From assembly GCF_002498315.1 (NCBI RefSeq), contig NZ_DAGX01000004.1, forward strand, positions 1-54,072: a DNA stretch of 54,072 bases. Direction: 5' to 3'. Numbering within the stretch: the stretch's first letter is position 1; each line of letters begins with the position of its first letter. A program made the translations under genes and the position numbers. This DNA comes from Methanofollis sp. UBA420. GTDB taxonomy: Archaea > Halobacteriota > Methanomicrobia > Methanomicrobiales > Methanofollaceae. Of the stretch, positions 22,577 to 32,378 are shown piece after piece. The notes beneath the pieces were generated by a model. That model searched no databases, was not told the origin of the DNA, and saw nothing but the letters and a program-made list of their open reading frames with translations.

Positions 22577-24916
22577 TCAGATCCTGAACTTCTTCACCGA
22601 GGACTTCAGGTCCGCGGCCATCCCGGTCAGTTCGTGCACGGCGTTGTCGATCTCCTCTGTCGAGGCGCTTGACTCCTCCGCAAGCGCGGCAAGGGCCTCC
22701 ACCTCGGACATGTTCTCTTTGGTGAGCCTGGTCCCTTCGTCGACGATCGTGACGACGGTGTTACTCGTGTTCGCCTGGTCTTCGATGGCCTTTGCCATCT
22801 CGCCCATGTCCCGCGTCACCTTGCCGGCACCGTCGACGATCCTGTTGAGGGCTTCGAGGGCGTTGTTGACGCTCTCGACGCTGGATGCGATCTCGGCGTT
22901 GGCCGAGGTGATCGCGGTGGCGGTCTTCTCGCTCTTCGCCTGGATGGATGTGATGAGGTTCTCGATGTCGTTTGTCGCCTTCTTCGACTCGCCCGCGAGG
23001 TTTCTCACCTCTCCCGCGACGACAGCGAAGCCGCGGCCGTGCTCGCCCGCCCGTGCCGCCTCGATCGCGGCGTTGAGGGCGAGGAGGTTGGTCTGGTTCG
23101 AGATGTCGGTGATGAGTTTGACGATCTTGTTGATCTCCCGCATCTGCTCGTTGAGCTGGGCAAATTCATCGACACTCATCTTTGTGATCGCCTCGACACC
23201 CCTCATCTTATCAGAGGCGTCCCTGCCGAGTTTTTCCGCGTCCATGCCCATCTTTGCGACGTTTTCCGCCCTCTCAAGGACATCCTGGGAGGTGCTGGCC
23301 ATCTCCTCGTTCGAGGACGAAAGATCCGCGATACGCCTGCCGACCTCCTCGATCTTCTGGAGCGTCTCCCGGGAGAGGTCGGCGCAGGTCTGGCTCGTGA
23401 TCGCGACCTGCTCGGCGGCTTTTGCCAGCTGGTCGACGCCCTTGCTCGACTCGGACGTGCCGTAGTCGACCTGTTCAGCGATATGCTGGATCTCCCTGAC
23501 GGTTTCGGCCGTCCTGTCGGCCATGTTGTTGAGGGAGTCCTTGAACTTCTGGAAGTCGCCGGCTACAGCGAGATCTTCCGAGATCCGCGTGGTGTAGTCG
23601 CCCCCAGCATAACGGCCGGTGACCCGCATCGCCTCGTTGACCGGCGCCACGACGGAGTCGACCAACTGGTTGACGCCCTCGACGACTCTGGCGAACTCCC
23701 CTGCGTGCTTCGAGGCATCGGCACGGGTGGACAAACGCCCTTCCTTCCCGGCCTCTGCGAGCATCTTCGCGTCGTCCACGAGTCTCTGGATCGCCCCCAT
23801 CATTGCAATGAAGGCTGGGATCAACTTATCGTTCTCCGCGCGTTTTCCGATGGCCTTGAGGCTCTCCAGTTCGGAGAGGTCACCCCGGCTGATCTGGACC
23901 ATGCCCTCCTGGATGTGGAGGAGGCGGTCCTGGACAGCGTTGATCGCCGTCGCGATCATGGCATAGCCGCCCTGGTAGTGCCCTTCGACTCTCCGGGTGT
24001 AGTCGTTCTGTGCGGTCCTCTGGAGGACAGCATAGCCTTCCCTCAGGCCCTGCAAACCGTCGATGCAGCTGTTGAAGTTCTCCGCAAGTTTTCTGAAATC
24101 CCCTTTGTACTGTGTTGCGTCGACCCTTTCCGGGATCTGGCCCATGCCGATGAGTTCTGCATCCTTTGCAGCGCTCTGGAGAGGCACAATGACGGCGTCG
24201 AGGAGGGCGTTGATCTCCTGCACGAGGGCCCTGTAATCTCCCTTATGCCGGGCGGCATCGGCACGGGTCGAGAGTCTCCCGTCCCTCCCTGCCCCGGCGA
24301 GCATGGCGATGTCTTTCAGCATCAGGTCGAGGGACTCGAGAGTGTCCGCGGTCGCCCTGTCGATCCCGGCGATGAGGGGCGCGACACCCTCCGTGTACCG
24401 GTCGGTCGCCCCCATCGTGAGGTTGACGTCGGGGTTGCCGTCCGCGATCCTGACGAGGTTCTCTGCAACCCGCTGTGTTTCGGCCTCCAGGAACGCGGTG
24501 ACCTTTGCCATCGCGGTGATGTCCTGCAGGATCTCGACATGGCCGATCTGTGCGCCCTGGGCATCGGTCAGGTAGGCGGCATCGATCTGGATGCTCTTCC
24601 CGTGCTCTTCGAAGATCGTCCTCTTTTTCCCATCCCGCAATGCGGCGATGCCGCACTGTTCGGTGTTGCAGGCCGCACCATTGCATGAACTGCAGTGCTT
24701 TCCAAGGTCCTGCGTTCGATCGAGGTTCAGCAGGGACTCGAGTGCCCTGTTCATGAACGTCCAGTTCATGTCACTATCGGTCACGGAGATGGGGAAGGGG
24801 ATCTCGTCGAGGATGGTCTCATACCGCCCTATCTTTGCCTCTGCCTCTGCCAGTCTCTCTCTGAGACGAGCGTTTTCCTGCTCGTAGTCATCAGGTGTCA
24901 TTGTCTGCTTGGTCAT
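22577..24916 (-). CDS. Soluble methyl-accepting chemotaxis protein with Cys-rich PAS, copy 2
   Basis: A 779-residue cytoplasmic chemoreceptor. A coiled start (11-32) leads to a PAS domain (about 33-145) holding C75, C78, C83 and C88, a pattern suited to metal, cluster or disulfide sensing. HAMP-like repeats follow (RADAARHKGDYRALVQEINALLD and others), then the signalling domain with tip TNLLALNAAIEAARAGEHG. Its signalling-domain DNA is almost identical to copy 1 over about 250 bp. An AT-rich promoter zone lies at 25022-25050. The protein lacks membrane helices. Confidence 0.92.
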   Translation of the reverse strand: MTKQTMTPDDYEQENARLRERLAEAEAKIGRYETILDEIPFPISVTDSDMNWTFMNRALESLLNLDRTQDLGKHCSSCNGAACNTEQCGIAALRDGKKRTIFEEHGKSIQIDAAYLTDAQGAQIGHVEILQDITAMAKVTAFLEAETQRVAENLVRIADGNPDVNLTMGATDRYTEGVAPLIAGIDRATADTLESLDLMLKDIAMLAGAGRDGRLSTRADAARHKGDYRALVQEINALLDAVIVPLQSAAKDAELIGMGQIPERVDATQYKGDFRKLAENFNSCIDGLQGLREGYAVLQRTAQNDYTRRVEGHYQGGYAMIATAINAVQDRLLHIQEGMVQISRGDLSELESLKAIGKRAENDKLIPAFIAMMGAIQRLVDDAKMLAEAGKEGRLSTRADASKHAGEFARVVEGVNQLVDSVVAPVNEAMRVTGRYAGGDYTTRISEDLAVAGDFQKFKDSLNNMADRTAETVREIQHIAEQVDYGTSESSKGVDQLAKAAEQVAITSQTCADLSRETLQKIEEVGRRIADLSSSNEEMASTSQDVLERAENVAKMGMDAEKLGRDASDKMRGVEAITKMSVDEFAQLNEQMREINKIVKLITDISNQTNLLALNAAIEAARAGEHGRGFAVVAGEVRNLAGESKKATNDIENLITSIQAKSEKTATAITSANAEIASSVESVNNALEALNRIVDGAGKVTRDMGEMAKAIEDQANTSNTVVTIVDEGTRLTKENMSEVEALAALAEESSASTEEIDNAVHELTGMAADLKSSVKKFRI

Positions 24917-25282
24917 TGATGGTCCTCGCTGATCCGGGCGGCATGCCAGAACGGGGGTATATTCAGGATTTGTCTGTCTATGCCTGCACGCCTGGCAACG
25001 AAATCTCTATCCGCGCCACAAAATCGAATAAATTAATTAGTTGATACTATATTTGCTGATTTCTCTTTTTTCAGCACGATAGAAATTATACTCTGTAGAT
25101 TTTTATTTCGAATAACCCATGATATTAAGAATCAGGCCTGATTCTGACGTTTTTAAAAGTGATGAAATCGGCACGGTCGTCAGGGCAGGCTGTCTCCGCT
25201 GTGTCCATCTACCGAGAAGAGGGCATACGATTTTTCCCGCATTCTCGCGGCAGAAAAAAGAGGTGGTTCGTGAAAATTTTGT
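24917..25282. other. Gene-free stretch upstream of mcp copy 2
   Basis: It contains an AT-rich promoter-like part (TTAATTAG/TTAATTTATT near 25022-25040), a perfect 18-bp palindrome (25129-25146) and no credible gene. An open frame at 25119-25394 runs mostly antisense into marC and looks like a shadow. Confidence 0.6.
25129..25146. promoter_or_regulatory. Perfect 18-bp palindrome
   Basis: AGAATCAGGCCTGATTCT equals its own reverse complement. It lies 213 bp upstream of the mcp start and 137 bp past the marC stop. It may bind a dimeric regulator; followed by TTTTT on the plus strand it could also form a terminator hairpin. Confidence 0.6.
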
Positions 25283-25870
25283 CTATCGCAGGCCGTCGAC
25301 TCCTTCGGCGATGAGTGTCACCGCGAGGGCCGCAAGGACCATCCCGAAGACATCGGTCATGACGCCGCTGATCGTTTCGCCGAGGGCCTGCTGAATAACG
25401 TCGGCATACCTGAGGGTGAGCCAGGTCAGCACCAGGCAGAGGAGGACGGCCGGGACGGTGACCAGAATGCCAAGTTTTGTCGAGAGGAGGATCGCCGTCG
25501 TGATCGAACCCGGCCCGCAGATGAGGGGTGTGCCGACGAGCACGCCGATGTTCTGCTGCTGCCCTCCCTCCGGTGGCGTGTACTCGATCCCGAGCGCCTG
25601 CTGCATCCCGACGATCAGGAGGAGGACGCCTCCCGCAACCTCGAAGCTCGGGAGGGTGATGCCCAGGATATCGAAGATCAGGGAACCGAAGATGAGGAAA
25701 GTGAAGAGGAGTCCGCCTGCCACGGCAGTGGCTATGGTGGCCTGCCTTGTCTTCTCCTCCGTCCGGTAGCCCCGGGTGAGCCCGAGAAAGGTCGGGACCA
25801 CCAGGAGAGGGTGGAGGATGATGAAGAGGGTGACAAACGCGTACGCGAAGGCGGCGAGGGGATCGTCCAT
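25283..25870 (-). CDS. MarC-family membrane protein, copy 1
   Basis: A 195-residue protein with about six membrane helices. Family marks are AFVTLFIILHPLLVVPTFLGLT at the start, LIFGSLIFDILGITLPSFEVAGG and GTPLICGPGSITTAILLST. MarC proteins were first named for multidrug resistance but their transport role is not settled. MDDPLAAFAYAF at 25870 is chosen as the start rather than the frame start 25927, which would overlap the upstream gene. It directly follows a second MarC gene on the same strand, so they are likely a duplicated pair in one operon. Confidence 0.87.
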   Translation of the reverse strand: MDDPLAAFAYAFVTLFIILHPLLVVPTFLGLTRGYRTEEKTRQATIATAVAGGLLFTFLIFGSLIFDILGITLPSFEVAGGVLLLIVGMQQALGIEYTPPEGGQQQNIGVLVGTPLICGPGSITTAILLSTKLGILVTVPAVLLCLVLTWLTLRYADVIQQALGETISGVMTDVFGMVLAALAVTLIAEGVDGLR

Positions 25871-25916
25871 AGGTCTCCAGTATATGTCCCGTAAGAATAT
25901 ATCCTGTCCGCGGCCC

Positions 25917-26507
25917 TCACCAGCCAAGCCCTATCGCCCCTTCGGCGATAAGTTTGACCGCGATCGCCGCAAGGAACATCCCAAGGACCCTGGCCACGAT
26001 GTCGGTGATCGTGCTGCCGAGGATACGGAGGATCGCGGCGGCGTACCTGAGGATGAGCCAGGTGACGCCAAGGCAGAGGAAGAGGGCAATGGCGGTGACG
26101 AACGGGCTGATCTTTGTCGAGAGGAGGATCACCGTCGTGATCGCCCCCGGGCCGCAGAGGAGGGGCGTGCCGATGATGACCCCGGCCATGTTCTGCCTGC
26201 TCTTCTCGTCATGGGCGAACTCGATGCCGAGGGCCTCCTGCATGCCCAGGATGAAGAGGAGTATACCCCCGGCGACCTGGAAACTGGCGAGGGTGATGCC
26301 CAGGATGTCGAAGATCAGGGACCCGAAGATAAGGAAGATGAAGAGGAGTACGCCTGCGACGACGACGGCGATACCTGCCTGTCGTGCCTTCTCCTCAGCG
26401 GGCCTCTCTTTCGTGAGCCCCACGAAGATCGGGACAGAGAGGAGGGGATCGAGGATGATGAAGAGCGTGGCGAAGGCGTAGAGGAGGGAGGGGAAGAAAT
26501 CTGCCAT
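25917..26507 (-). CDS. MarC-family membrane protein, copy 2
   Basis: A 196-residue paralogue of the previous gene with the same helices: LYAFATLFIILDPLLSVPIFVGLT, LIFGSLIFDILGITLASFQVAGG and GTPLLCGPGAITTVILLST. The last part differs (LRYAAAILRILGSTITDIVARVLGMFLAAIAVKLIAEG). The strong likeness between the two suggests tandem duplication; they may form a hetero-oligomer. A TATA-like GATATATCTTTC on the plus strand at 26529-26540 reads as a minus-strand promoter element (AAAGATATATC) about 25 bp upstream of the start, giving a very short leader. Confidence 0.87.
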   Translation of the reverse strand: MADFFPSLLYAFATLFIILDPLLSVPIFVGLTKERPAEEKARQAGIAVVVAGVLLFIFLIFGSLIFDILGITLASFQVAGGILLFILGMQEALGIEFAHDEKSRQNMAGVIIGTPLLCGPGAITTVILLSTKISPFVTAIALFLCLGVTWLILRYAAAILRILGSTITDIVARVLGMFLAAIAVKLIAEGAIGLGW

Positions 26508-26680
26508 AACCCCCTGTATGGTCCCGGAGAGATATATCTTTCAGGAGGGCAGAGGTTTTTCATCCCGGCAGGGGCGTTTTTTCTCCGTGCCGCCTGCAGA
26601 GGCGACAAGGAGCGCCGCGACCCTGTGCCGCCCACACACATTCCGTGAATTTTTTCCCTCCTGCCTTCCTCATCTTTCTG

Positions 26681-27082
26681 ATGACCGAAGGCGACGTGAT
26701 ATCTCTCCTGATCGTCGACGACGACCCGTGCGTCCGTGAGCGTGAGCAGGCATTCCTGGAAGGGACAGGCAGGTTCTCCTGCACAACCGCCACTTCGGCC
26801 GAAGACGCTCTCATCATCCTGCCGGGACGGTTCGACGCCGTCGTCTCAGACTTCGAGATGCCCGGCCTCACCGGCATCGCCTTCCTCCGCGCCCTCAGGT
26901 TGCGGGGCATATCCCTGCCTTTCGTCCTGTATACCGGGAAAAGCCGCGACTCGGTGCTTGAAGAGGCCCTTGCGGCAGGAGCCTCTTTCTATGTCAGGAA
27001 AGGTGGGGGGACGCGGGCAGAACTTGTGGAACTCGCCCACGCCGTGCGGGCGGCCGTCGCCCTCAGAGCATCTTCTTTTTGA
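26681..27082 (+). CDS. Stand-alone response regulator receiver
   Basis: A 133-residue receiver. It shows the acidic cluster IVDDDPC at about 10-14, phospho-acceptor Asp in AVVSDFEMPGLTG, Thr in VLYTGKS and Lys in YVRKGGG. In many methanogens this kind of receiver is fused to PAS domains; here it stands alone. ATG 26681 is preferred to GTG 26645, which adds a poorly fitting hydrophobic start. It converges on corA and overlaps its end by 20 bp, so antisense interference between the two messages is possible. Cognate kinase not adjacent. Confidence 0.85.
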   Translation: MTEGDVISLLIVDDDPCVREREQAFLEGTGRFSCTTATSAEDALIILPGRFDAVVSDFEMPGLTGIAFLRALRLRGISLPFVLYTGKSRDSVLEEALAAGASFYVRKGGGTRAELVELAHAVRAAVALRASSF

Positions 27083-28007
27083 TAAGGACGAAGACGATCA
27101 GGGCCGAGATGACCATCGAGACCCCGATGATGACGGCGAAGGCGAGGGGACTTTCCTGGAGAGGGATGCCGACGTTCATCCCGAAGAAACTCGCGATCAT
27201 CGTCGGCACGGCAAGGACAATCGTTACCGAGGCGAGGAACTTCATCACGATGTTGAGGTTGTTCGAGATGATCGAGGCGAAGGCGTCCATCGTCCCGGAG
27301 AGGATGTTCGAGTAGATGTTCGCCATCTCGATGGCCTGTTTGTTCTCGATGATGACGTCCTCCAGGAGGTCCTCGTCCTCGGGGAACATCCGCATCGGCT
27401 TGGAGCGGAGGATCTTTTCGAGCACGACCTCGTTGCTCTTCAGGGAGGTGGAGAAGTAGACCAGCGACTTTTCCAGGTTCAGCAGCTGGATCAACTCTTC
27501 GTTCCTGAGGGAGAGGTGGAGTTCCTTCTCGACCTCGTAACTCCTCTTGTCGATCTGCCTGAGGAAGTTCAGATAGTAGGAAGCGTTCCTGTATAGAACC
27601 TGAAAGAGGAAACGCGTTTTTTTGAAAGTGTAGAAGGTCTTCACCTTCCCGGCGATGAAATCACGGAGGATAGGGATGTCCTGGAGGCAGATGGTGAGGA
27701 TATAGTCCTCGTTCATCGCGATGCCGAGGGGTATGGTCGAGTACGTCCCTGCGGGCTCGCCTTCCACCCGGAACGGGATGTCGATCAGGATGAGGGTCTT
27801 CCCCTCTTCGGTCTCCATGCGGGGCCTCTCCTCCTCGTCGAGGGCAGCCCTGATGTCTTCCGCAGCCATGCCCATGATCCCGGCGGCCCGGGCAATCTCC
27901 GCCTCGTTCGGCGCCGTGCAGAAGATCCAGGAGCCAGGTTCGACGATGTCCAGTTCCTCGATGAACAATCCGTCTACGTTCTGTCTGGTCTTGAAGATCT
28001 GGAGCAT
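27063..28007 (-). CDS. corA: CorA-family magnesium/cobalt transporter
   Basis: A 314-residue protein of the CorA/MIT type. A long cytoplasmic domain with coiled parts (RNASYYLNFLRQIDKRSYEVEKELHLSL) is followed by two membrane helices at the end; the pore signature GMN appears in SFFGMNVGIPLQ. ATG 28007 (MLQIFKTRQNVDG) is chosen: a Shine-Dalgarno-like GGTGAT lies just upstream and the family starts there, whereas the longer frame from 28187 overlaps hppA and is rich in unlikely residues. A perfect hairpin in the leader includes the ribosome site. Confidence 0.9.
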   Translation of the reverse strand: MLQIFKTRQNVDGLFIEELDIVEPGSWIFCTAPNEAEIARAAGIMGMAAEDIRAALDEEERPRMETEEGKTLILIDIPFRVEGEPAGTYSTIPLGIAMNEDYILTICLQDIPILRDFIAGKVKTFYTFKKTRFLFQVLYRNASYYLNFLRQIDKRSYEVEKELHLSLRNEELIQLLNLEKSLVYFSTSLKSNEVVLEKILRSKPMRMFPEDEDLLEDVIIENKQAIEMANIYSNILSGTMDAFASIISNNLNIVMKFLASVTIVLAVPTMIASFFGMNVGIPLQESPLAFAVIIGVSMVISALIVFVLIKKKML

Positions 28008-28013
28008 GGCATC

Positions 28014-28040
28014 ACCTGCAGGAAGGACGTTCCTGCAGGT
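28014..28040 (-). promoter_or_regulatory. Hairpin in the corA leader covering the ribosome site
   Basis: ACCTGCAGGAA (28014-28024) and TTCCTGCAGGT (28030-28040) are perfect 11-bp arms around GGACG. In the corA message the 3' arm ends in AGGT of the Shine-Dalgarno-like AGGTGAT, 6 bases before ATG. As RNA it could hide the ribosome site; as DNA it could be an operator. Confidence 0.7.
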
Positions 28041-28140
28041 ATGGATCTGTCCTGAAGGGAGATGAAGGTGATGACCCGGGAAAAGGCTCCGGAAAATCGC
28101 CTCTGAAAAATATCGCGGGTGTTTTTTCGGGCGACCTGAG

Positions 28141-28155
28141 AAAAAAAGAAAAAAA
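28141..28155 (-). terminator. U-rich terminator after hppA
   Basis: The plus strand reads AAAAAAAGAAAAAAA immediately after the hppA stop, giving a U-rich run at the end of the minus-strand message. Confidence 0.65.
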
Positions 28156-30201
<2,046 letters not shown>

Positions 30202-30343
30202 GTTTTTCTATCCTCCGAGAAGCGATTTCACATCAAAACTCGGCAATCTATTCCTCTATCTATGAGGCACTTCAATAATAAAAAGCGAGCGATTCCCCTG
30301 ATCCGTCCGGGTGTTTCTGGGGTACCTGATGCGGCGTCGGCGG

Positions 30344-31771
30344 TCAGGGGAGGCGTGCCGGTTCGCCGGGCTGGCTGAAGTCGAACATCTCGTATTTCAT
30401 CGTCGGAAGGTCCAGGACAACCGCCTGCGCCGGTGTCGGCACGGTGTTCATCTGCTTCTGGAAGGCGGTCTGGGACTGCCAGGTGCCTGCGTTGACCATG
30501 AGGACGCCCCTGTACTTTTTGATGCCGGAGATATGGACGTGGCCGGTGAAGAGTACCTCGGGGACCGGGTCGATGACCAGAGGGTCGCGTTCTGCCGGTG
30601 CGATCGGGGTCCGCAGCCCGAAGGTCGGGGCGAGGTGGCGCCGCTTCAGCATCTCCTCCATGATCTCTTCGGGGTGGCTGTACGAGGCGCCCGGGATCAT
30701 TCCGATCATGTCGTCGTACGACCTGCCGTGGTACATCAGGACGCGGACCCCCTGCAGGGAGACAAGGGCCGGGTTCTCGACCCAGATGCAGTTGTCCGGG
30801 TATCCTTCCCTGAACTCCTGTGGGATCGCGGGTTGGGGCTCTGCGCCCCGTACGACGTCGTGGTTGCCGGGAGAGAGGACGATCCTGAGCCGCGGGGGGA
30901 GGGCGGAGAGCATCTCCCCGAGGGCCCGGTACTGCTCGTAGATATTTTTGATCACGAGTTCCCTGTCCTGGCCGGGATAGATGCCGATCCCGTCCACGAG
31001 GTCGCCGGCGATGAGGAGGTAGCCGATCTCGGTGTGCTCCCCGAGCCATGCGGCGAAGCGGTGCCAGGCGTCTTCCAGGAAGGTATCGGAACCGACGTGC
31101 ACGTCGGAGATGAGGACGGCGCGGCCGGGCTCTTCAGAATGGAAGGGTGCGTTCGAGATGGGGATGTCGGGCCGCACCAGGGTGTCGGCAAAGAAGAGGT
31201 TCCCGTCGTTGGAGAGTTTGCCCTTGACCCCGATCACCTCGTCGGGGAGGAGTTTCTCGGCCTCCTCGAAGCCCTCCCTGCTTTTGTTGAAGAGCACCCG
31301 CATCGTGGCGGTCGGGTCTTCGACGTTGGCCATCTTGTTCCCGTTGGCCGTGGACCGCACCTCGGAGACCATCGCGATGAAGGACGCCTCCTCCTCGCGG
31401 TACCGCCCGGTCCTCTGGAGCGCCTCGATCGGGACGGGCTGGATCCTCCCCTTGAGAAAGCCGGAGAGGTGGGTGAACCGGTTCCTGAAGTAGGTGACGT
31501 ACTCCTCGAAGTCCCGTATGCAGCCGCAGCTTCCGTCCTTGCCCTGGAGCACTTCGAGGTGGGGGTCGGCGAGGAAGCGTGTACCGTCCCGCTCTTTTTT
31601 CTGCGCCGGGATGCAGTCAGGGGAGACGACAAAGGCGCCGGGTGGGATGGCCGCGATGATGCGGTCGATGAGGGCGGGGTCGTCCTGCTCCCTGATGTAA
31701 CGGACCACTTCGGGGGCCACCAGCAGGTCGGTCTTCAGGAAACGGGCGACGATCTCCTCCTCGCAGAGCAT
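30344..31771 (-). CDS. polB: DNA polymerase D small subunit (DP1), 3'-5' exonuclease
   Basis: A 475-residue subunit of the archaeal replicative polymerase D. An N-terminal helical part is followed by an OB fold (about 128-205, FIAMVSEVRSTANGNKM) and a calcineurin-like phosphoesterase domain with DVH at 223-225, GD at 256-257, GNHD at 302-305, H348 and GHVH at 410-413, the complete metal-binding set for proofreading. The large subunit is not in the window. Upstream it is divergent from a DtxR-like regulator. It ends 142 bp from the start of hppA, so the hppA promoter lies between. Confidence 0.95.
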   Translation of the reverse strand: MLCEEEIVARFLKTDLLVAPEVVRYIREQDDPALIDRIIAAIPPGAFVVSPDCIPAQKKERDGTRFLADPHLEVLQGKDGSCGCIRDFEEYVTYFRNRFTHLSGFLKGRIQPVPIEALQRTGRYREEEASFIAMVSEVRSTANGNKMANVEDPTATMRVLFNKSREGFEEAEKLLPDEVIGVKGKLSNDGNLFFADTLVRPDIPISNAPFHSEEPGRAVLISDVHVGSDTFLEDAWHRFAAWLGEHTEIGYLLIAGDLVDGIGIYPGQDRELVIKNIYEQYRALGEMLSALPPRLRIVLSPGNHDVVRGAEPQPAIPQEFREGYPDNCIWVENPALVSLQGVRVLMYHGRSYDDMIGMIPGASYSHPEEIMEEMLKRRHLAPTFGLRTPIAPAERDPLVIDPVPEVLFTGHVHISGIKKYRGVLMVNAGTWQSQTAFQKQMNTVPTPAQAVVLDLPTMKYEMFDFSQPGEPARLP

Positions 31772-31880
31772 CAGTATCCTGTTGGGCGTACGCCCTCATC
31801 ATAGTCTCGGTGCGGGAGGGGAGGGCGGGAAAATTTGGGTAATGGGAAAACTTTATCGCCGCCGCAGGCGAGTACCGGTC

Positions 31881-32312
31881 ATGGCGGAGATCGACGGTTT
31901 TGAGCTCCCGGCACGGAAATCTGAACTTTTAAAGGTCATTTCACTCCGGGGCGGGGCGATGAGGACAACAGAGGTCGCCCGTGAACTTGGTGTCTCTCCT
32001 TCGACGGCGACGAAGGCGCTCGGCGACCTCGCGCGCGAGGGTTATCTGGAGCACACGCCCTATCACGGCGTCCGCCTGAGTGCGAAGGGGGAAGAATATG
32101 CCCATTTCCTCGTCCGCCGCCACCGCGTCGTCTCCCTCGCCCTGAGCCGTTTCGGGCTTTCACCCGACGAAGCGTGCCAGGAGGCGAAGAACATCGAGGG
32201 TCATGTCTCGCGGCTTCTCGTTGATCGGATCTGCGCGTCTCTCGGCCACCCGGTGATGAGCGGGTGCGGCCCCATCGAGCATGATGGTGACTGCTGTCCC
32301 GGTGTGCGGTGA
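31881..32312 (+). CDS. DtxR/MntR-family metal-dependent regulator
   Basis: A 143-residue regulator. The N-terminal winged HTH reads MRTTEVARELGVSPSTATKALGDLAREGYL, followed by HGVRLSAKGEEYAHFLVRRHRVV and metal-site helix CQEAKNIEGHVS, all typical of DtxR/MntR proteins. There is no SH3-like domain, so it is the short form; instead the tail HPVMSGCGPIEHDGDCCPG carries three cysteines and may bind Zn or Fe. ATG 31881 is chosen by homology; the frame runs upstream without family likeness. A metal ABC importer follows on the same strand after 66 bp with an operator-like repeat between, so it is the likely repressor of that operon. Confidence 0.88.
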   Translation: MAEIDGFELPARKSELLKVISLRGGAMRTTEVARELGVSPSTATKALGDLAREGYLEHTPYHGVRLSAKGEEYAHFLVRRHRVVSLALSRFGLSPDEACQEAKNIEGHVSRLLVDRICASLGHPVMSGCGPIEHDGDCCPGVR

Positions 32313-32324
32313 GGCGCGGAAGGC

Positions 32325-32332
32325 GTATATAG
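32325..32332 (+). promoter_or_regulatory. TATA box of the metal importer operon
   Basis: GTATATAG in GCGTATATAGG. The transcript should start near 32352, in the middle of the inverted repeat at 32345-32363. Confidence 0.6.
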
Positions 32333-32344
32333 GGGCCCCGTAAT

Positions 32345-32363
32345 ATTTGGATAGATACCAAAT
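32345..32363. promoter_or_regulatory. Operator-like inverted repeat at the importer promoter
   Basis: ATTTGG (32345-32350) and CCAAAT (32358-32363) flank ATAGATA. The site covers the expected transcription start and lies between the DtxR-like gene and its likely target, the position expected for metal-dependent repression. Confidence 0.68.
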
Positions 32364-32378
32364 CTTGAGGTTTCCATC

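Noticed and set aside
15054..24916. A complete chemotaxis operon
   Set aside because: Only receptors and couplers are present; no CheA, CheB, CheR, CheC/D or CheY of the chemotaxis kind is seen beside them.
25119..25394. Small frame near the palindrome
   Set aside because: Half of it is antisense to marC and it has no ribosome site or domain; the first half is AT-rich non-coding DNA.
30311..31804. Open frame of 497 codons antisense to polB
   Set aside because: Shadow of the polymerase D subunit gene in high GC DNA, with no recognisable domain.
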